A DNA stretch of 64,000 bases. Origin: Armatimonadota bacterium. Lineage in GTDB: Bacteria; Armatimonadota; Fimbriimonadia; Fimbriimonadales; Fimbriimonadaceae. The stretch is from the NCBI GenBank assembly GCA_029781035.1, contig JAKOXK010000097.1:1-64000 (forward strand), written 5' to 3'. The position numbers and the translations under genes are program-made. Of this stretch, positions 47,691 through 55,897 are shown in pieces (positions within the stretch are counted from its first letter, which is position 1; each line of letters opens with the position of its first letter). The notes below the pieces were generated by a model, which ran no database searches, was not told the DNA's origin, and was given only the letters and a program-made list of their open reading frames with translations.

Positions 47691-48416
47691 ATGCTGGCGT
47701 GCCTTTGCCTCCTTCTCTTCCAGACCCGACCCATCGATTCGCTGGACAGCCTTGCTAGCCACTACAGCATCAAGGTCGAGGTCGTCACGCAGGCGTACTT
47801 GTGGCAAGGCGAGGGGTACAAGGTCGTGTCCGACGCCGTTCCTGCGACCGATCTCGCCCGTTACACGCCGCTCTTCGTCAAGGAGTGGAGCCTCTACCCC
47901 GTGAGCCTGATGGCCAAGGCCCGGGTTCGCCGAATCGTGATCGGGTCGAATATTCGCATGGACGGGCAGCCCCGCGCGGCCGTGCCCGCCTCCGACGACG
48001 ACACCCTCTACTACGATGCCACGCTTGGAGCCAAAGTCCCCCACTACCAGCGCATCGTTCTGCACCACGAGTTCTTCCACCTGATCGACGACCGTTCAGG
48101 GTGGATGCGGCGCGACCCCGACTGGGCCGCGCTCAACCTGCATGACTTCCACTACGGGAGCGGCGGTGACAAGATGCGCGAGCACGGCAGCGGTGAACTG
48201 ACCGACAAGATCCCTGGTTTCCTGACCCCATACGGCACGTCGGCGGTGGAAGAGGACAAAGCCGAACTCTTCGCCCACCTCGTGGTAGATCCCGAGTTCG
48301 TCAAGAAGCGGGCGGCAGCCGACCCCGTGGTCGCTTCGAAGATCAAACTGCTCAAGAGCCGCCTGGCACAGTTCGACCCCGACATGGGCGAGGCGTTCTG
48401 GAAGCAGATGGGCTAG
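47691..48416 (+). CDS. Exported putative zinc metallopeptidase
   Basis: 241 residues from ATG 47691 with a short hydrophobic N-terminus (MLACLCLLLFQTRP) that may act as a signal. The motif VLHHEFFHLIDDRSGWM contains HExxH (HEFFH); a Glu in SAVEEDKAELFAHLV may be the third ligand. A putative zinc-binding metallopeptidase group has this layout. The longer frame to 47589 is not used, as the leaderless box predicts. Substrate unknown. Confidence 0.75.
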   Translation: MLACLCLLLFQTRPIDSLDSLASHYSIKVEVVTQAYLWQGEGYKVVSDAVPATDLARYTPLFVKEWSLYPVSLMAKARVRRIVIGSNIRMDGQPRAAVPASDDDTLYYDATLGAKVPHYQRIVLHHEFFHLIDDRSGWMRRDPDWAALNLHDFHYGSGGDKMREHGSGELTDKIPGFLTPYGTSAVEEDKAELFAHLVVDPEFVKKRAAADPVVASKIKLLKSRLAQFDPDMGEAFWKQMG

Positions 48417-48564
48417 CGGTCAGAACGGAAAGCGCCACGCGCGCCGGGGTGGCGCCTTGTGCAACCCAGGCCCTTAGGGACGGTACTTACGCAGTGACTG
48501 CCTCCGGATGCCCGCGAAGACCGGCCCCTCGTCCTTTTGCACATTCGTCAAAAAGGCGAGGGGG

Positions 48565-49047
48565 TCACCTTGTCTCCTGAACCAGGCTGGCAATAAACTC
48601 GTCGAGCTGGTCGAGCACCTCGGGCATCGCGCCCGTCGATCCGGTGTCGACCGCTTCTGCCGACGGATAGCGGTCATGTATCGTCAGCAGCGTCTTGCCA
48701 TCGGTCTCTGAAAAGGTCACCGTGGTGACGGTCTGTTCGTCGCCACCCTCCTCATTGGTCCAAACCAGGCGCTCGCCGGGCGTCACCTCCAGGTACGTGC
48801 CGAAGAACTCCATCGTCGAACCCTCGTGGAGAAACGCCAAGCGGTACTGCCCTCCGACGCGAACGTCCAATTCGCAGGACACCAGGTTCAACCCGTACGA
48901 TTGGGGCACCCACCACTGTCTGAAAAGCTCTGCCTTTGTCCACGCCTCGAACACGAGGTGCGCGGGCGCGTTGACGGTGTGCGTGACGACGAGTTCGCAG
49001 TCTGAAACTCGCTCCACGCTGGTCTTGTTCTCTCGATTAGCGTCCAT
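48565..49047 (-). CDS. SRPBCC (AHSA1-like) protein in an ArsR operon
   Basis: 160 residues. VVTHTVNAPAHLVFEAWTKA, WWVPQSYGLNLVSCELDVRV, GERLVWTNEEGG and a C-terminal LDQLDEFIASLVQ give an AHSA1/START-like fold. The start overlaps the upstream arsR gene by 11 bases, a standard ArsR-SRPBCC pair in which the regulator controls the ligand-binding partner. Ligand unknown. Confidence 0.88.
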   Translation of the reverse strand: MDANRENKTSVERVSDCELVVTHTVNAPAHLVFEAWTKAELFRQWWVPQSYGLNLVSCELDVRVGGQYRLAFLHEGSTMEFFGTYLEVTPGERLVWTNEEGGDEQTVTTVTFSETDGKTLLTIHDRYPSAEAVDTGSTGAMPEVLDQLDEFIASLVQETR

Positions 49048-49390
49048 GTTTGTTCTCCTTCTGTTTCAGTTCCGCAACGACGGTGTCCAACTGGTCGAAC
49101 CGCTCAGCCCAGACCTGGCGATACCCCTCGATCCACGTCGCTTCCTCTTCCAGTCCGCGCCGCCCGAGCCTGCACGTCCGCACACGCCCGACCTTCTCCG
49201 TGCTGACGAGCCCAGCCCGCTCCAAGACGACGACGTGCTTCTTCATGCCCGTCAGGGTCATGTGGAACGTCTCGGCCAGGTCTGTGATCGAAGCGTCCGC
49301 ACGCCCAAGCTGCTCCAAAACGCCGCGCCGGGTGGCGTCTGCGAGCGCGCCAAACGAGGCATCGATGTGGTTTTGGCTATACTGAACCAT
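49037..49390 (-). CDS. ArsR family transcriptional regulator
   Basis: 117 residues with a winged helix: DASFGALADATRRGVLEQL, ASITDLAETFHMTLTGMKKH (recognition helix) and VVLERAGLVSTEKVGRVRTC. No paired Cys metal site is obvious, so it probably senses something other than metal. ATG 49390 lies in the middle of a 12-bp palindrome that also contains the -10 box, strongly suggesting autoregulation. Confidence 0.92.
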   Translation of the reverse strand: MVQYSQNHIDASFGALADATRRGVLEQLGRADASITDLAETFHMTLTGMKKHVVVLERAGLVSTEKVGRVRTCRLGRRGLEEEATWIEGYRQVWAERFDQLDTVVAELKQKENKHGR

Positions 49391-49405
49391 CTAGTTCAGT
49401 ATAGC
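49376..49405 (-). promoter_or_regulatory. Palindromic operator-promoter of arsR-SRPBCC
   Basis: GCTATACTGAAC and GTTCAGTATAGC are perfect 12-base arms around CATCTA. On the minus strand the right arm supplies -10 TATACT (49398-49403), predicting a start at about 49391, next to ATG 49390 in the spacer. Repressor bound here would block both initiation of transcription and access to the first codon. Confidence 0.75.
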
Positions 49406-49589
49406 ACGCGGTTGGCGGCATGTCAAGAGGAGGCTGGACACCCACAGCTTTGCTCCGCGGTCCACCCACACTCGCGACCAACGGCGGAAGATTGCGGGAG
49501 ACCACCACCGCTCCCGAACAGAGGTTCTAGAGTCGCCGAATCGGAGACATGGCCCCTTCGATCCCGATCCGACCTCGGCTGGAGGACTC

Positions 49590-50599
49590 AAGCGATACGG
49601 CGGGGGTGGCCCGACGAAGAGGGGAGACACAAGTGGGGCGACTTCACGGAGGCCAACGTCAACCCCGGCCCCGAGTCCTTCTACCTCGGCATCAAGAGCG
49701 GCTCGACGGTACGGAACGTGCTGGACTTCCTTTCCCTCGACCACGAGGGGCCAAAGGTGGTCACTTACCAGTGCCTGTGCCGCGTGCAGGGGCAGTTGCG
49801 CTTCAGGCTCGAGAACTCGGGCGATCCGGCAGTCGTCTATGACGAAGTTTCCGTAGGGCCCGGCGGCGGCACGGACGGCTTTACAGCCCCGACCCTGGTT
49901 ACCCTCAGGGTACAGAGGAAGGCGAGCGCGGGCACCGGTGCCACGACTTCCCTTCGCATCGAGAACTCTTCGGGAGGCGAGGCGTCCTTGAAGGTGGTCT
50001 GGCAGCACGCCTGGACAGGGGGCGGCGACGACGGGACGTTCACAATGGAGGACGGCCTCCGGAACTTCGCGCAGGTCCGCACGCCCACCGGCGAGGAGAC
50101 GGAGAACACCTACGTGTGGGGAGTCAACGCCACGTCGGTCAAGGCGGTCCAGAGGTTCCAACTCCCGCTGAAGGGCGAAGCCTTCGGCTGGCTGGCTGCG
50201 ACGCCGTCCGGCATGGACCTCAACGAGGGGGAGGTGTACTATGACTCAGATCAGGAAGGGGCCATTTGCAGGTCGAAAACGGATACCTGGTACATGCTCT
50301 TCCAGCCCGAGAGGTTCCTGAGTAAGACTGACACGTCTATTTCTTGGACGAAGGGCACCGAGAAGAACATACAGTGCACCTCGGCGGGCACCACAGTTCA
50401 GGCCGTTTCAGTCGGTGCCTCTGGAGTCGTGACAGGAACGGTCGTCCGGGTCTTTTGCCGCCAGTCGAACATCTCGCCCCCCGGGGTTACCGTGACGACC
50501 TCTACTCACACCTTCACGCTGAGCAACCAGCACATGCTGGAACTGGTGTTCGACGGCTCCGTATGGGTCTGCACCCAGTTCAACGTCGCCGTTCTGTAG
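49590..50599 (+). CDS. Hypothetical protein, start not resolved and possibly truncated
   Basis: From about 49590 the frame reads as a believable soluble protein of about 335 residues: GPESFYLGIKSGSTVRNVLD, VVTYQCLCRVQGQLRFRLEN, GGTDGFTAPTLVTLRVQRKA, WQHAWTGGGDDGTFTMEDGL, and ends HMLELVFDGSVWVCTQFNVA. The frame remains open further upstream only as the antisense of arsR. No ATG, GTG or TTG with a good context is found before GTG 49721, so the 5' end may be missing. The beta-rich, Thr/Ser-rich C-terminus recalls phage tail or virion-like proteins, without a firm match. Confidence 0.55.
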
Positions 50600-51305
50600 C
50601 CGAGGTGCTCTTGGTCCGCCCGCGGCGGGCCAAGAGTCCAAGGGCGGCTCCAAATCCGGCAAGTTGAACGGGCTCGGGCACGACCCGGAGCTCATCGGTG
50701 TAGTAGCCGTGGATCATCGATGTCGTGCTGTCGTATTCCTGATCGAACTGGATGAACTTCACTCGCGTCCAGTCGAAGCCTTGTTCGACCTGGAAATCCT
50801 GTCGGTTGAAGCCGATGCCCTCATTAGCCCGCTGCCTCCACTGGTTGTCGCCCGCTCCTCTGGTGTTCACGTCGAGCAGTGACACGGAGTACCCAGTGCC
50901 GTTGATGTTGAGCGGGTCGGAGTGGCGCGAGACCTCGATGGAAGTCATCCACGAAAGGTCGACGACCATCGGCACCACGTGACCGTACGCTAGGCTCAAG
51001 GTCGAACCGATGTTCGGATCGCCGCCCTGCCCCCAAGAAACGGCAAAGGAGCCTCCGCCGTTCGCGACAGTGATGTCCTGGCCACGCAGGTTTCCGCCCC
51101 ACTCAAAGCCCCAAGACCGCGAACCGCCGAGGGTGTGGGCCCCGTCCAGGCCCTGCTCTATCCCCTCGCCCTGCCCGCTCGTCCCCTGGAACACGCGCGA
51201 AAAGTCGCCCTGGCTGAAGTCGTCTATGACCAGATCGGCCCGCGCCGTTGGCGCAAGGGCAGCTAAGGCCGCAAGCGGCAGTGTTCCTCTCAAGAAGCGA
51301 AGCAC
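50580..51305 (-). CDS. PEP-CTERM protein with extended C-terminal tail
   Basis: 241 residues from GTG 51305, fixed by TACAAT at 51312-51317 with six-base spacing. Signal peptide LRFLRGTLPLAALAALAPTARA; then DLVIDDFSQGDFSRVFQGTS and a C-terminal VVPEPVQLAGFGAALGLLAR with RRGRTKSTSATERRR after it. The tail after the hydrophobic helix is longer than usual (about 14 residues). An upstream in-frame extension is not transcribed. The 3' end overlaps the convergent hypothetical gene by 20 bases. Confidence 0.85.
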   Translation of the reverse strand: MLRFLRGTLPLAALAALAPTARADLVIDDFSQGDFSRVFQGTSGQGEGIEQGLDGAHTLGGSRSWGFEWGGNLRGQDITVANGGGSFAVSWGQGGDPNIGSTLSLAYGHVVPMVVDLSWMTSIEVSRHSDPLNINGTGYSVSLLDVNTRGAGDNQWRQRANEGIGFNRQDFQVEQGFDWTRVKFIQFDQEYDSTTSMIHGYYTDELRVVPEPVQLAGFGAALGLLARRGRTKSTSATERRR

Positions 51306-51311
51306 GGAAAC

Positions 51312-51317
51312 ATTGTA
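51312..51317 (-). promoter_or_regulatory. -10 box TACAAT, leaderless spacing
   Basis: TACAAT, six bases, GTG 51305. Confidence 0.55.
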
Positions 51318-51701
51318 TCGCAGGTTCCGCGCCGAGTGGCACGAGCATGGCTGGGGGTCCGCTCTGGCCCCTGACACGCTCACCAACCGATGGAGTGTCG
51401 AGCGTGCGAACCACCTCTGCGATCTGCCTGTTTCCGGTGGCAAAACGGCCTGGACGCTCTGACGGGTGACCAGACTAATGCGCTCCTCCCGGAAGTGTGG
51501 CACGCACGCCACCTTGTAAGATGAATACCATCCGACGGGTGGCCGCACGAACAACGGTGACGAGTGAAGGTTACGCCCCCGCGCACTCGAAGCCTCGCCT
51601 CTAGCCGTCCGATCCTGCTATGAGTCCTTTCGCCGAAGAAGCCTAACGATCTTGGCCTCAGTCGGGCTTTGCCGAAACAACTCCAGTATCTCCGTCGCGG
51701 T
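51318..51701. other. Intergenic region between the PEP-CTERM and oxidoreductase genes
   Basis: About 380 bases. Open frames are present but read as Arg- and Ser-rich nonsense; no RNA or gene recognised. Confidence 0.4.
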
Positions 51702-52688
51702 CTAGAGTGACGCGACCGCGACCGGGGCGCCACCCTGGGCACCGGAGGTCCACGCGGCCTCCGTGAGCTCGATGGTCCTCAGTCCGCACTCGAACGGCGC
51801 GAGCACCTCGGCTCTGCCACGCACGGCGTCGACGAAGTTCTGGTCGGGCGATGTCGCCCGTGGCCAGTTCGAGACCTTCATGTGGCGGCCCTTTTCATCG
51901 ATGACCAAGAGGTCGTCTCCCTCCAGGATGAAGGCCGCTTCTTCGAGCCAAATGTGGTGGCGTTCGTGCCAGAGGCAGGCATCGCCGATGATGGTGAGCG
52001 AGCCGTAAGCCCCGCCCTCGAACTCGATGCCGACGATGGACTCGATGTCGACTTCGGTGCCGCGGTTGTCCATGAGCGCGGTGACCCGTTTGGCCTTGAG
52101 GCCGGTGATCCACAACAGGATGTCTATCATGTGGGAGCCGCTGTCGTTGATCTGCCCTCCACCGGACAGCGCCTTGCTCTGCCGCCACGAGCCCTTGGTC
52201 AGTTGGAGCCACTCTTGGCACAGGTGGGAGTTGAGGCCGAGGATGCGACCGTATTGGCCGGAAGCCACCGCCTCTTTGATGTACTGAAAGGGTCCATGGC
52301 CGTGGCGCTGGTAGGAGACGGCACCGATCTTGCCGGCCTTGTCCCGCGCTTGGATCAGGTCTTGACAGTCCTTGACCGAGGTCGCGAGGGGCTTTTCGAC
52401 GAGGACGTGGAGCCCGGCGGCAAAGCTGTCTTTGACTTGGGCGGCATGGAGGGTGTGGGGCGAGCAGACGAGCACGGCATCGAGCCCTCCGGCAGCCAGC
52501 ATCGCCTCGTAGGAAGCGAACCGTCCGGAGTCGGCCACGGCCGGAAACGCCTGGACAGTCCGGTCGAGTTGGGCCGTGTCGGGGTCGCACAGCGAGACGA
52601 TCTTGGCGTCAGGCATGTCGACGAGCGTGGAGACATGGTAGCGGGCAAATCCGCCGCAACCGATCAATCCGAACCGGACGACGTCCAT
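51702..52688 (-). CDS. Gfo/Idh/MocA family oxidoreductase
   Basis: 328 residues. Rossmann start VRFGLIGCGGFARYHVSTLV, VEKPLATSVKDCQDLIQA (the EKP motif), GAVSYQRHGHGPFQYIKEA and QINDSGSHMIDILLWITGLK (conserved His region). The family acts on sugars, inositols or related compounds with NAD(P). ATG 52688 is supported by TAGAAT at 52696-52701. No sugar transport genes are adjacent; substrate unknown. Confidence 0.93.
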   Translation of the reverse strand: MDVVRFGLIGCGGFARYHVSTLVDMPDAKIVSLCDPDTAQLDRTVQAFPAVADSGRFASYEAMLAAGGLDAVLVCSPHTLHAAQVKDSFAAGLHVLVEKPLATSVKDCQDLIQARDKAGKIGAVSYQRHGHGPFQYIKEAVASGQYGRILGLNSHLCQEWLQLTKGSWRQSKALSGGGQINDSGSHMIDILLWITGLKAKRVTALMDNRGTEVDIESIVGIEFEGGAYGSLTIIGDACLWHERHHIWLEEAAFILEGDDLLVIDEKGRHMKVSNWPRATSPDQNFVDAVRGRAEVLAPFECGLRTIELTEAAWTSGAQGGAPVAVASL

Positions 52689-52773
52689 GTTCGGGATTCT
52701 ATCTGACCTCCGGCCCTGCGCGCCTCAAGAGTGTCGGGGCAGTGTCCGATGATTCGACAAGGTGCCAACCGAA

Positions 52774-53439
52774 ATGATCAGTCGTGTTTCATCTCTGGCC
52801 TTGCTGTTGTCATTTGCGTGTGGTTCGGTCTCGGCTCAAGGCACAAACCCGCTCCTGCTTCCCTCGGTGGCCAAGAACTTGCGGCACATCGACCAATGCT
52901 TGCAGTCGGGCAACCTGGACGAAGCCAGGGCTTATGTGTCGATGACCTTGTTCGAAAGGTCCGTCCGCTATTCGCTGGTCGAAGATGAAGACGGCGTGGG
53001 AAACGAGGCCGTCAAGCGCTGGGAGTCCATCCTGGGAGGGACCGTAGTCTTTGAGGAGACTCCCCGGAACTGTGCCGACCTCGTCATGAGGTTCGAGCCG
53101 GCCGTGGACGCGATTGGGCACGACGTTTTTGGAATGGCGCACTGCCGACGGCAGGTGACCCGTTGGTCGAGCGGCACCTACACCTACAGCCAGACCGGGT
53201 TCCTGGAAGTCGCGACGCACGCGCCAAACGGCACGCTACTGAACCGTGAAACGAAGCTTCAGGCGGCGATGCACGAACTAGGCCACTATCTGGGACTGGA
53301 CGACACGCCCGTAGTCGGCGAACTCATGGGGCCCGTGGACATGGAGCGCCCCGTGGTGTGGCCGAGTTGGAACGAGCTCTCAGCACTTTCGGACTTGCGC
53401 GCCCAGGCGAGCCTCATGGCCAGTCAGGCGCGGCTCTGA
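52774..53439 (+). CDS. Exported metzincin-type metalloprotease
   Basis: 221 residues from ATG 52774 (an in-frame GTG at 52762 is possible), signal peptide ISRVSSLALLLSFACGSVSA. The zinc motif AAMHELGHYLGLDD matches HExxHxxGxxD of metzincins, and ELMGPVDMERPVV may contain the Met-turn. The protein lacks a recognisable propeptide cysteine switch. It is small, like matrixin-type bacterial proteins, with unknown substrate. Next to a phosphoesterase with its own promoter. Confidence 0.82.
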   Translation: MISRVSSLALLLSFACGSVSAQGTNPLLLPSVAKNLRHIDQCLQSGNLDEARAYVSMTLFERSVRYSLVEDEDGVGNEAVKRWESILGGTVVFEETPRNCADLVMRFEPAVDAIGHDVFGMAHCRRQVTRWSSGTYTYSQTGFLEVATHAPNGTLLNRETKLQAAMHELGHYLGLDDTPVVGELMGPVDMERPVVWPSWNELSALSDLRAQASLMASQARL

Positions 53440-53468
53440 GCCGACTGGGTTCCGACAGCAGAGTCAGC

Positions 53469-53474
53469 TAAACT
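53469..53474 (+). promoter_or_regulatory. -10 box TAAACT, leaderless spacing
   Basis: TAAACT, six bases, GTG 53481. Confidence 0.5.
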
Positions 53475-53480
53475 CAGAAC

Positions 53481-54296
53481 GTGGGCGTGAAGTACGACCG
53501 GCTCTTTTGGGGAGCAGTCACCCTGGGGGCAGGGGCCCTGCTGTACGGCGCCCTGTTCGAGACCGACAAGCTGAAGGTCGAGCGCCGCAGTCTCCGTCTG
53601 AGGGGCTGGCCCCATCGGCTCGACGGGTACAAGGTCGCCGTCTTGGCCGACGCCCATATCCGCGACCACAGGTCGGTCATGTTGGCCCAGAGAGCGGTCG
53701 AGCACGCGCTGATGGAGGAGCCGGACATCGTCGTCATTCCGGGCGACACGCTGGCTTACTGGAAGAAGGACGTCCTTGAGTTCGTTGAGGCGGCCTATTC
53801 GGGCCTCAAGATGATGCACGGGCGCGTCATCGCCGTACCGGGAAACCACGACTATTTCGCCGGCGACGCCGAGTGGTTGGTGCCGGCTTTTGAGAACCTT
53901 GGGATCCGGATGCTGCAGAACGAGGTTTGGAAGCATGATGGGGTCAACTGGGTCGGAGTCGATAGTGAGATCGCGGGCCGGGCCGACCCCTATGGGGCGA
54001 TCATGAAGGCCGACCCGGTCGATCCCATCGTCATCGTCTGGCACGAACCGGATATGGTGGACACCTTGCCTTGGGGGCCAGAGCTCATGATCAGCGGGCA
54101 CTCCCACGGGGGCCAGTTCATCTCGCCGTGGGGCTGGGCGCCAGCGACTTCCCGTCTGGGGAAGAAGTACGTGAGCGGGTTCTACGGACATGCCCCCGTG
54201 CCGCTCTACGTCTCTCGTGGAATCGGCACGACAGGACCACCGGCCCGGCTCTTTTGTCCCGCTGAGGTCTCGGTCCTGACCCTACACCCGGCCTGA
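53481..54296 (+). CDS. Membrane-anchored metallophosphoesterase (YkuE/YaeI-like)
   Basis: 271 residues with an N-terminal hydrophobic anchor (FWGAVTLGAGALLYGALF). Metal-site motifs: VAVLADAHIRDH (DxH), VVIPGDTLAYW (GD), AVPGNHDYFAG (GNHD), VWHEPDM and ISGHSHGGQ. The family includes UDP-diacylglucosamine hydrolase-like and lipid A-related phosphodiesterases; a calcineurin-type enzyme on the cytoplasmic or periplasmic membrane face is likely. Substrate unknown. Confidence 0.9.
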   Translation: MGVKYDRLFWGAVTLGAGALLYGALFETDKLKVERRSLRLRGWPHRLDGYKVAVLADAHIRDHRSVMLAQRAVEHALMEEPDIVVIPGDTLAYWKKDVLEFVEAAYSGLKMMHGRVIAVPGNHDYFAGDAEWLVPAFENLGIRMLQNEVWKHDGVNWVGVDSEIAGRADPYGAIMKADPVDPIVIVWHEPDMVDTLPWGPELMISGHSHGGQFISPWGWAPATSRLGKKYVSGFYGHAPVPLYVSRGIGTTGPPARLFCPAEVSVLTLHPA

Positions 54297-54452
54297 GTCG
54301 GCCAAAATGTAGCGTCGCTGACATCCAAGGGTCGACAATTCCCCAGCGTCATGCCCTGGATTGCCCATGACTGCCATGACCATCTCTACCCCGAGCGCAG
54401 AACGCTGGCGATCTTCCGCAGAGGGCCCCGATTCGAGCGGAGAACAAGTCTG

Positions 54453-54983
54453 ATGGTGGACTTCGACCGTTTGGTTTCGCGGCACAAGGACGCCATCTAC
54501 CGGCAGATGATCCGAACGTGCGGTAACCGTGAAGACGCAGAGGACGTGTTGGTTGAGGCACTCTTGGCGGCCTACCGTCACGCCGACCAACTCCGCGACG
54601 AAGGCGCGTTCCGCGGTTGGGTCTCGACGATCGGACGCCGAGTCTGCGGCCATGTGCGCAAGAAGGAGAGCATCCGGGAGATCCTCTTGGTCGATGATAT
54701 GGAGGCCTATCTCGACCCCACCGACGACGCTCACTCCATGGCAGAGCGCGACCAACTGGAAACGTGCGTGAAAGGGGCGCTCGGTGAGCTGTCCGACATC
54801 TATCGCGTCGTCTACGAACTGAGAGATTTGGACGGAAAGTCCAATGAGGAGACTGCCGAATCGCTGGGCCTGAGCGTGCCAGCCGTCAAGTCCCGGCTTC
54901 ACCGCGCCCGTAGCATGGTCCGTGAGGCACTCGACCGCTCGGTGTGCCGCGAAGCGTTTTCTGAGGGTGCCACGCAGGTCTGA
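54453..54983 (+). CDS. ECF-type RNA polymerase sigma factor
   Basis: 176 residues from ATG 54453. Region 2: DRLVSRHKDAIYRQMIRTCG, NREDAEDVLVEALLAAYRHA with WVSTIGRRVCGHV; region 4: LGELSDIYRVVYELRDLDGKS, NEETAESLGLSVPAVKSRLH (helix-turn-helix). An anti-sigma gene is not adjacent, which differs from many ECF groups. The next feature is a tRNA. The frame extends upstream, but the family start fits ATG 54453. Confidence 0.9.
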   Translation: MVDFDRLVSRHKDAIYRQMIRTCGNREDAEDVLVEALLAAYRHADQLRDEGAFRGWVSTIGRRVCGHVRKKESIREILLVDDMEAYLDPTDDAHSMAERDQLETCVKGALGELSDIYRVVYELRDLDGKSNEETAESLGLSVPAVKSRLHRARSMVREALDRSVCREAFSEGATQV

Positions 54984-54999
54984 CCGGGTCACACCTAGG

Positions 55000-55005
55000 T
55001 AGAAT
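55000..55005 (+). promoter_or_regulatory. -10 box TAGAAT of tRNA-Arg
   Basis: Ends ten bases before the mature tRNA 5' end; predicted transcript start about 55012. Confidence 0.55.
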
Positions 55006-55015
55006 CACGTTCCCG

Positions 55016-55091
55016 GCCCCGGTAGCTCAGTGGATAGAGCAGCGGCCTTCTAAGCCGTTGGTCGGAGGTTCGACTCCTCTCCGGGGCGCCA
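55016..55091 (+). tRNA. tRNA-Arg(UCU)
   Basis: Acceptor GCCCCGG pairs with CCGGGGC, D arm TAGCTCAGTGGATAGAGCA, anticodon loop CUUCUAA with UCU at positions 34-36, T arm GGAGGTTCGACTCCTC and encoded CCA. It reads AGA and AGG. TauE follows 21 bases later. Confidence 0.97.
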
Positions 55092-55112
55092 TTTGCGGTA
55101 AACCCAAGACCT

Positions 55113-55880
55113 ATGCCGCCCGCCCAGTACGACACGCCCCTTGGGTGGGTGTTCCTCTTCCTCGCCGGGCTCGGTGCTTCTAGCATCAACGCGTTTGCTG
55201 GCGGCGGGACGCTGATATCGTTCCCTGTGCTCGTTGGGCTGGGGCTCGGCGAGCAGGCCGCCAACGCCACGAACTCGATGGCCCTTTGGCCGGGTTCCCT
55301 ATCGAGCGCGTTCGGCTTCAAGGACCGTTTCGCCGCGACCAAGCACTACTACCCCTGGCTGCTGCCCGCCACGATCCTGGGCGCTTTGTGTGGCGCGTCG
55401 TTGATGATCGCCACTCCAAAGGCGACATTCAAAGCTCTGGTTCCAGTCTTGATCCTCATCGCCACCTTGATCCTGGCTTTCCAACCGAAGATCAAATCCT
55501 GGGTGACGAGTCCTCACAAGCGCCAGTCTCCTTGGACCGGAGCGTTCCTGCAGTTCATGATCAGCGTCTACGGGGGCTACTTCGGTGCGGGCATGGGGAT
55601 CATGATGTTGGCGGCGATGGCGCTGTTCGTCGAGGGTGACCTTCACGACATGAACGCCCTCAAGAACAGCCTGGCGGTGATCATCAACATCGTTGCTATG
55701 TGGCTTTTCCTGGCCAAGGGGCTCATCGTCATCGTGCCCTGCCTGGCCCTGATGGCTGGTGCGATCATCGGCGGCTTTGCTTCGGCGCGCCTTTCGCAGA
55801 AGGTGGCCGCCGACAAACTCAGGGTCGGTGTCGTGGCGTATGGGCTCATCATGACCGCGTGGTTCTTCCTGCGGCCCTGA
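55113..55880 (+). CDS. TauE/SafE family transporter
   Basis: 255 residues, seven to eight membrane helices. The first half has SSINAFAGGGTLISFPVLVG and LGEQAANATNSMALWPGSLS, the second GAFLQFMISVYGGYFGAGMG, the pair of inverted repeat motifs of TauE/SafE. These export sulfite or organosulfonates or act in related anion export. A TAAACC box at 55099-55104 could start a transcript two bases before ATG 55113. Confidence 0.93.
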   Translation: MPPAQYDTPLGWVFLFLAGLGASSINAFAGGGTLISFPVLVGLGLGEQAANATNSMALWPGSLSSAFGFKDRFAATKHYYPWLLPATILGALCGASLMIATPKATFKALVPVLILIATLILAFQPKIKSWVTSPHKRQSPWTGAFLQFMISVYGGYFGAGMGIMMLAAMALFVEGDLHDMNALKNSLAVIINIVAMWLFLAKGLIVIVPCLALMAGAIIGGFASARLSQKVAADKLRVGVVAYGLIMTAWFFLRP

Positions 55881-55886
55881 GAGGCG

Positions 55887-55892
55887 CATAAT
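55887..55892 (+). promoter_or_regulatory. -10 box CATAAT of the GH78-like gene
   Basis: CATAAT followed by five bases and GTG 55898; within one base of exact leaderless spacing, and immediately past the TauE stop. Confidence 0.45.
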
Positions 55893-55897
55893 GGGCC

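Noticed and set aside
48695-49589. A 634-residue frame running from 48695 to 50599
   Set aside because: Its first half is antisense to arsR and the SRPBCC gene and has no protein-like features; only the part after about 49590 is plausible.
53424-54191. 255-residue minus-strand frame opposite the phosphoesterase
   Set aside because: Shadow of the metallophosphoesterase gene.
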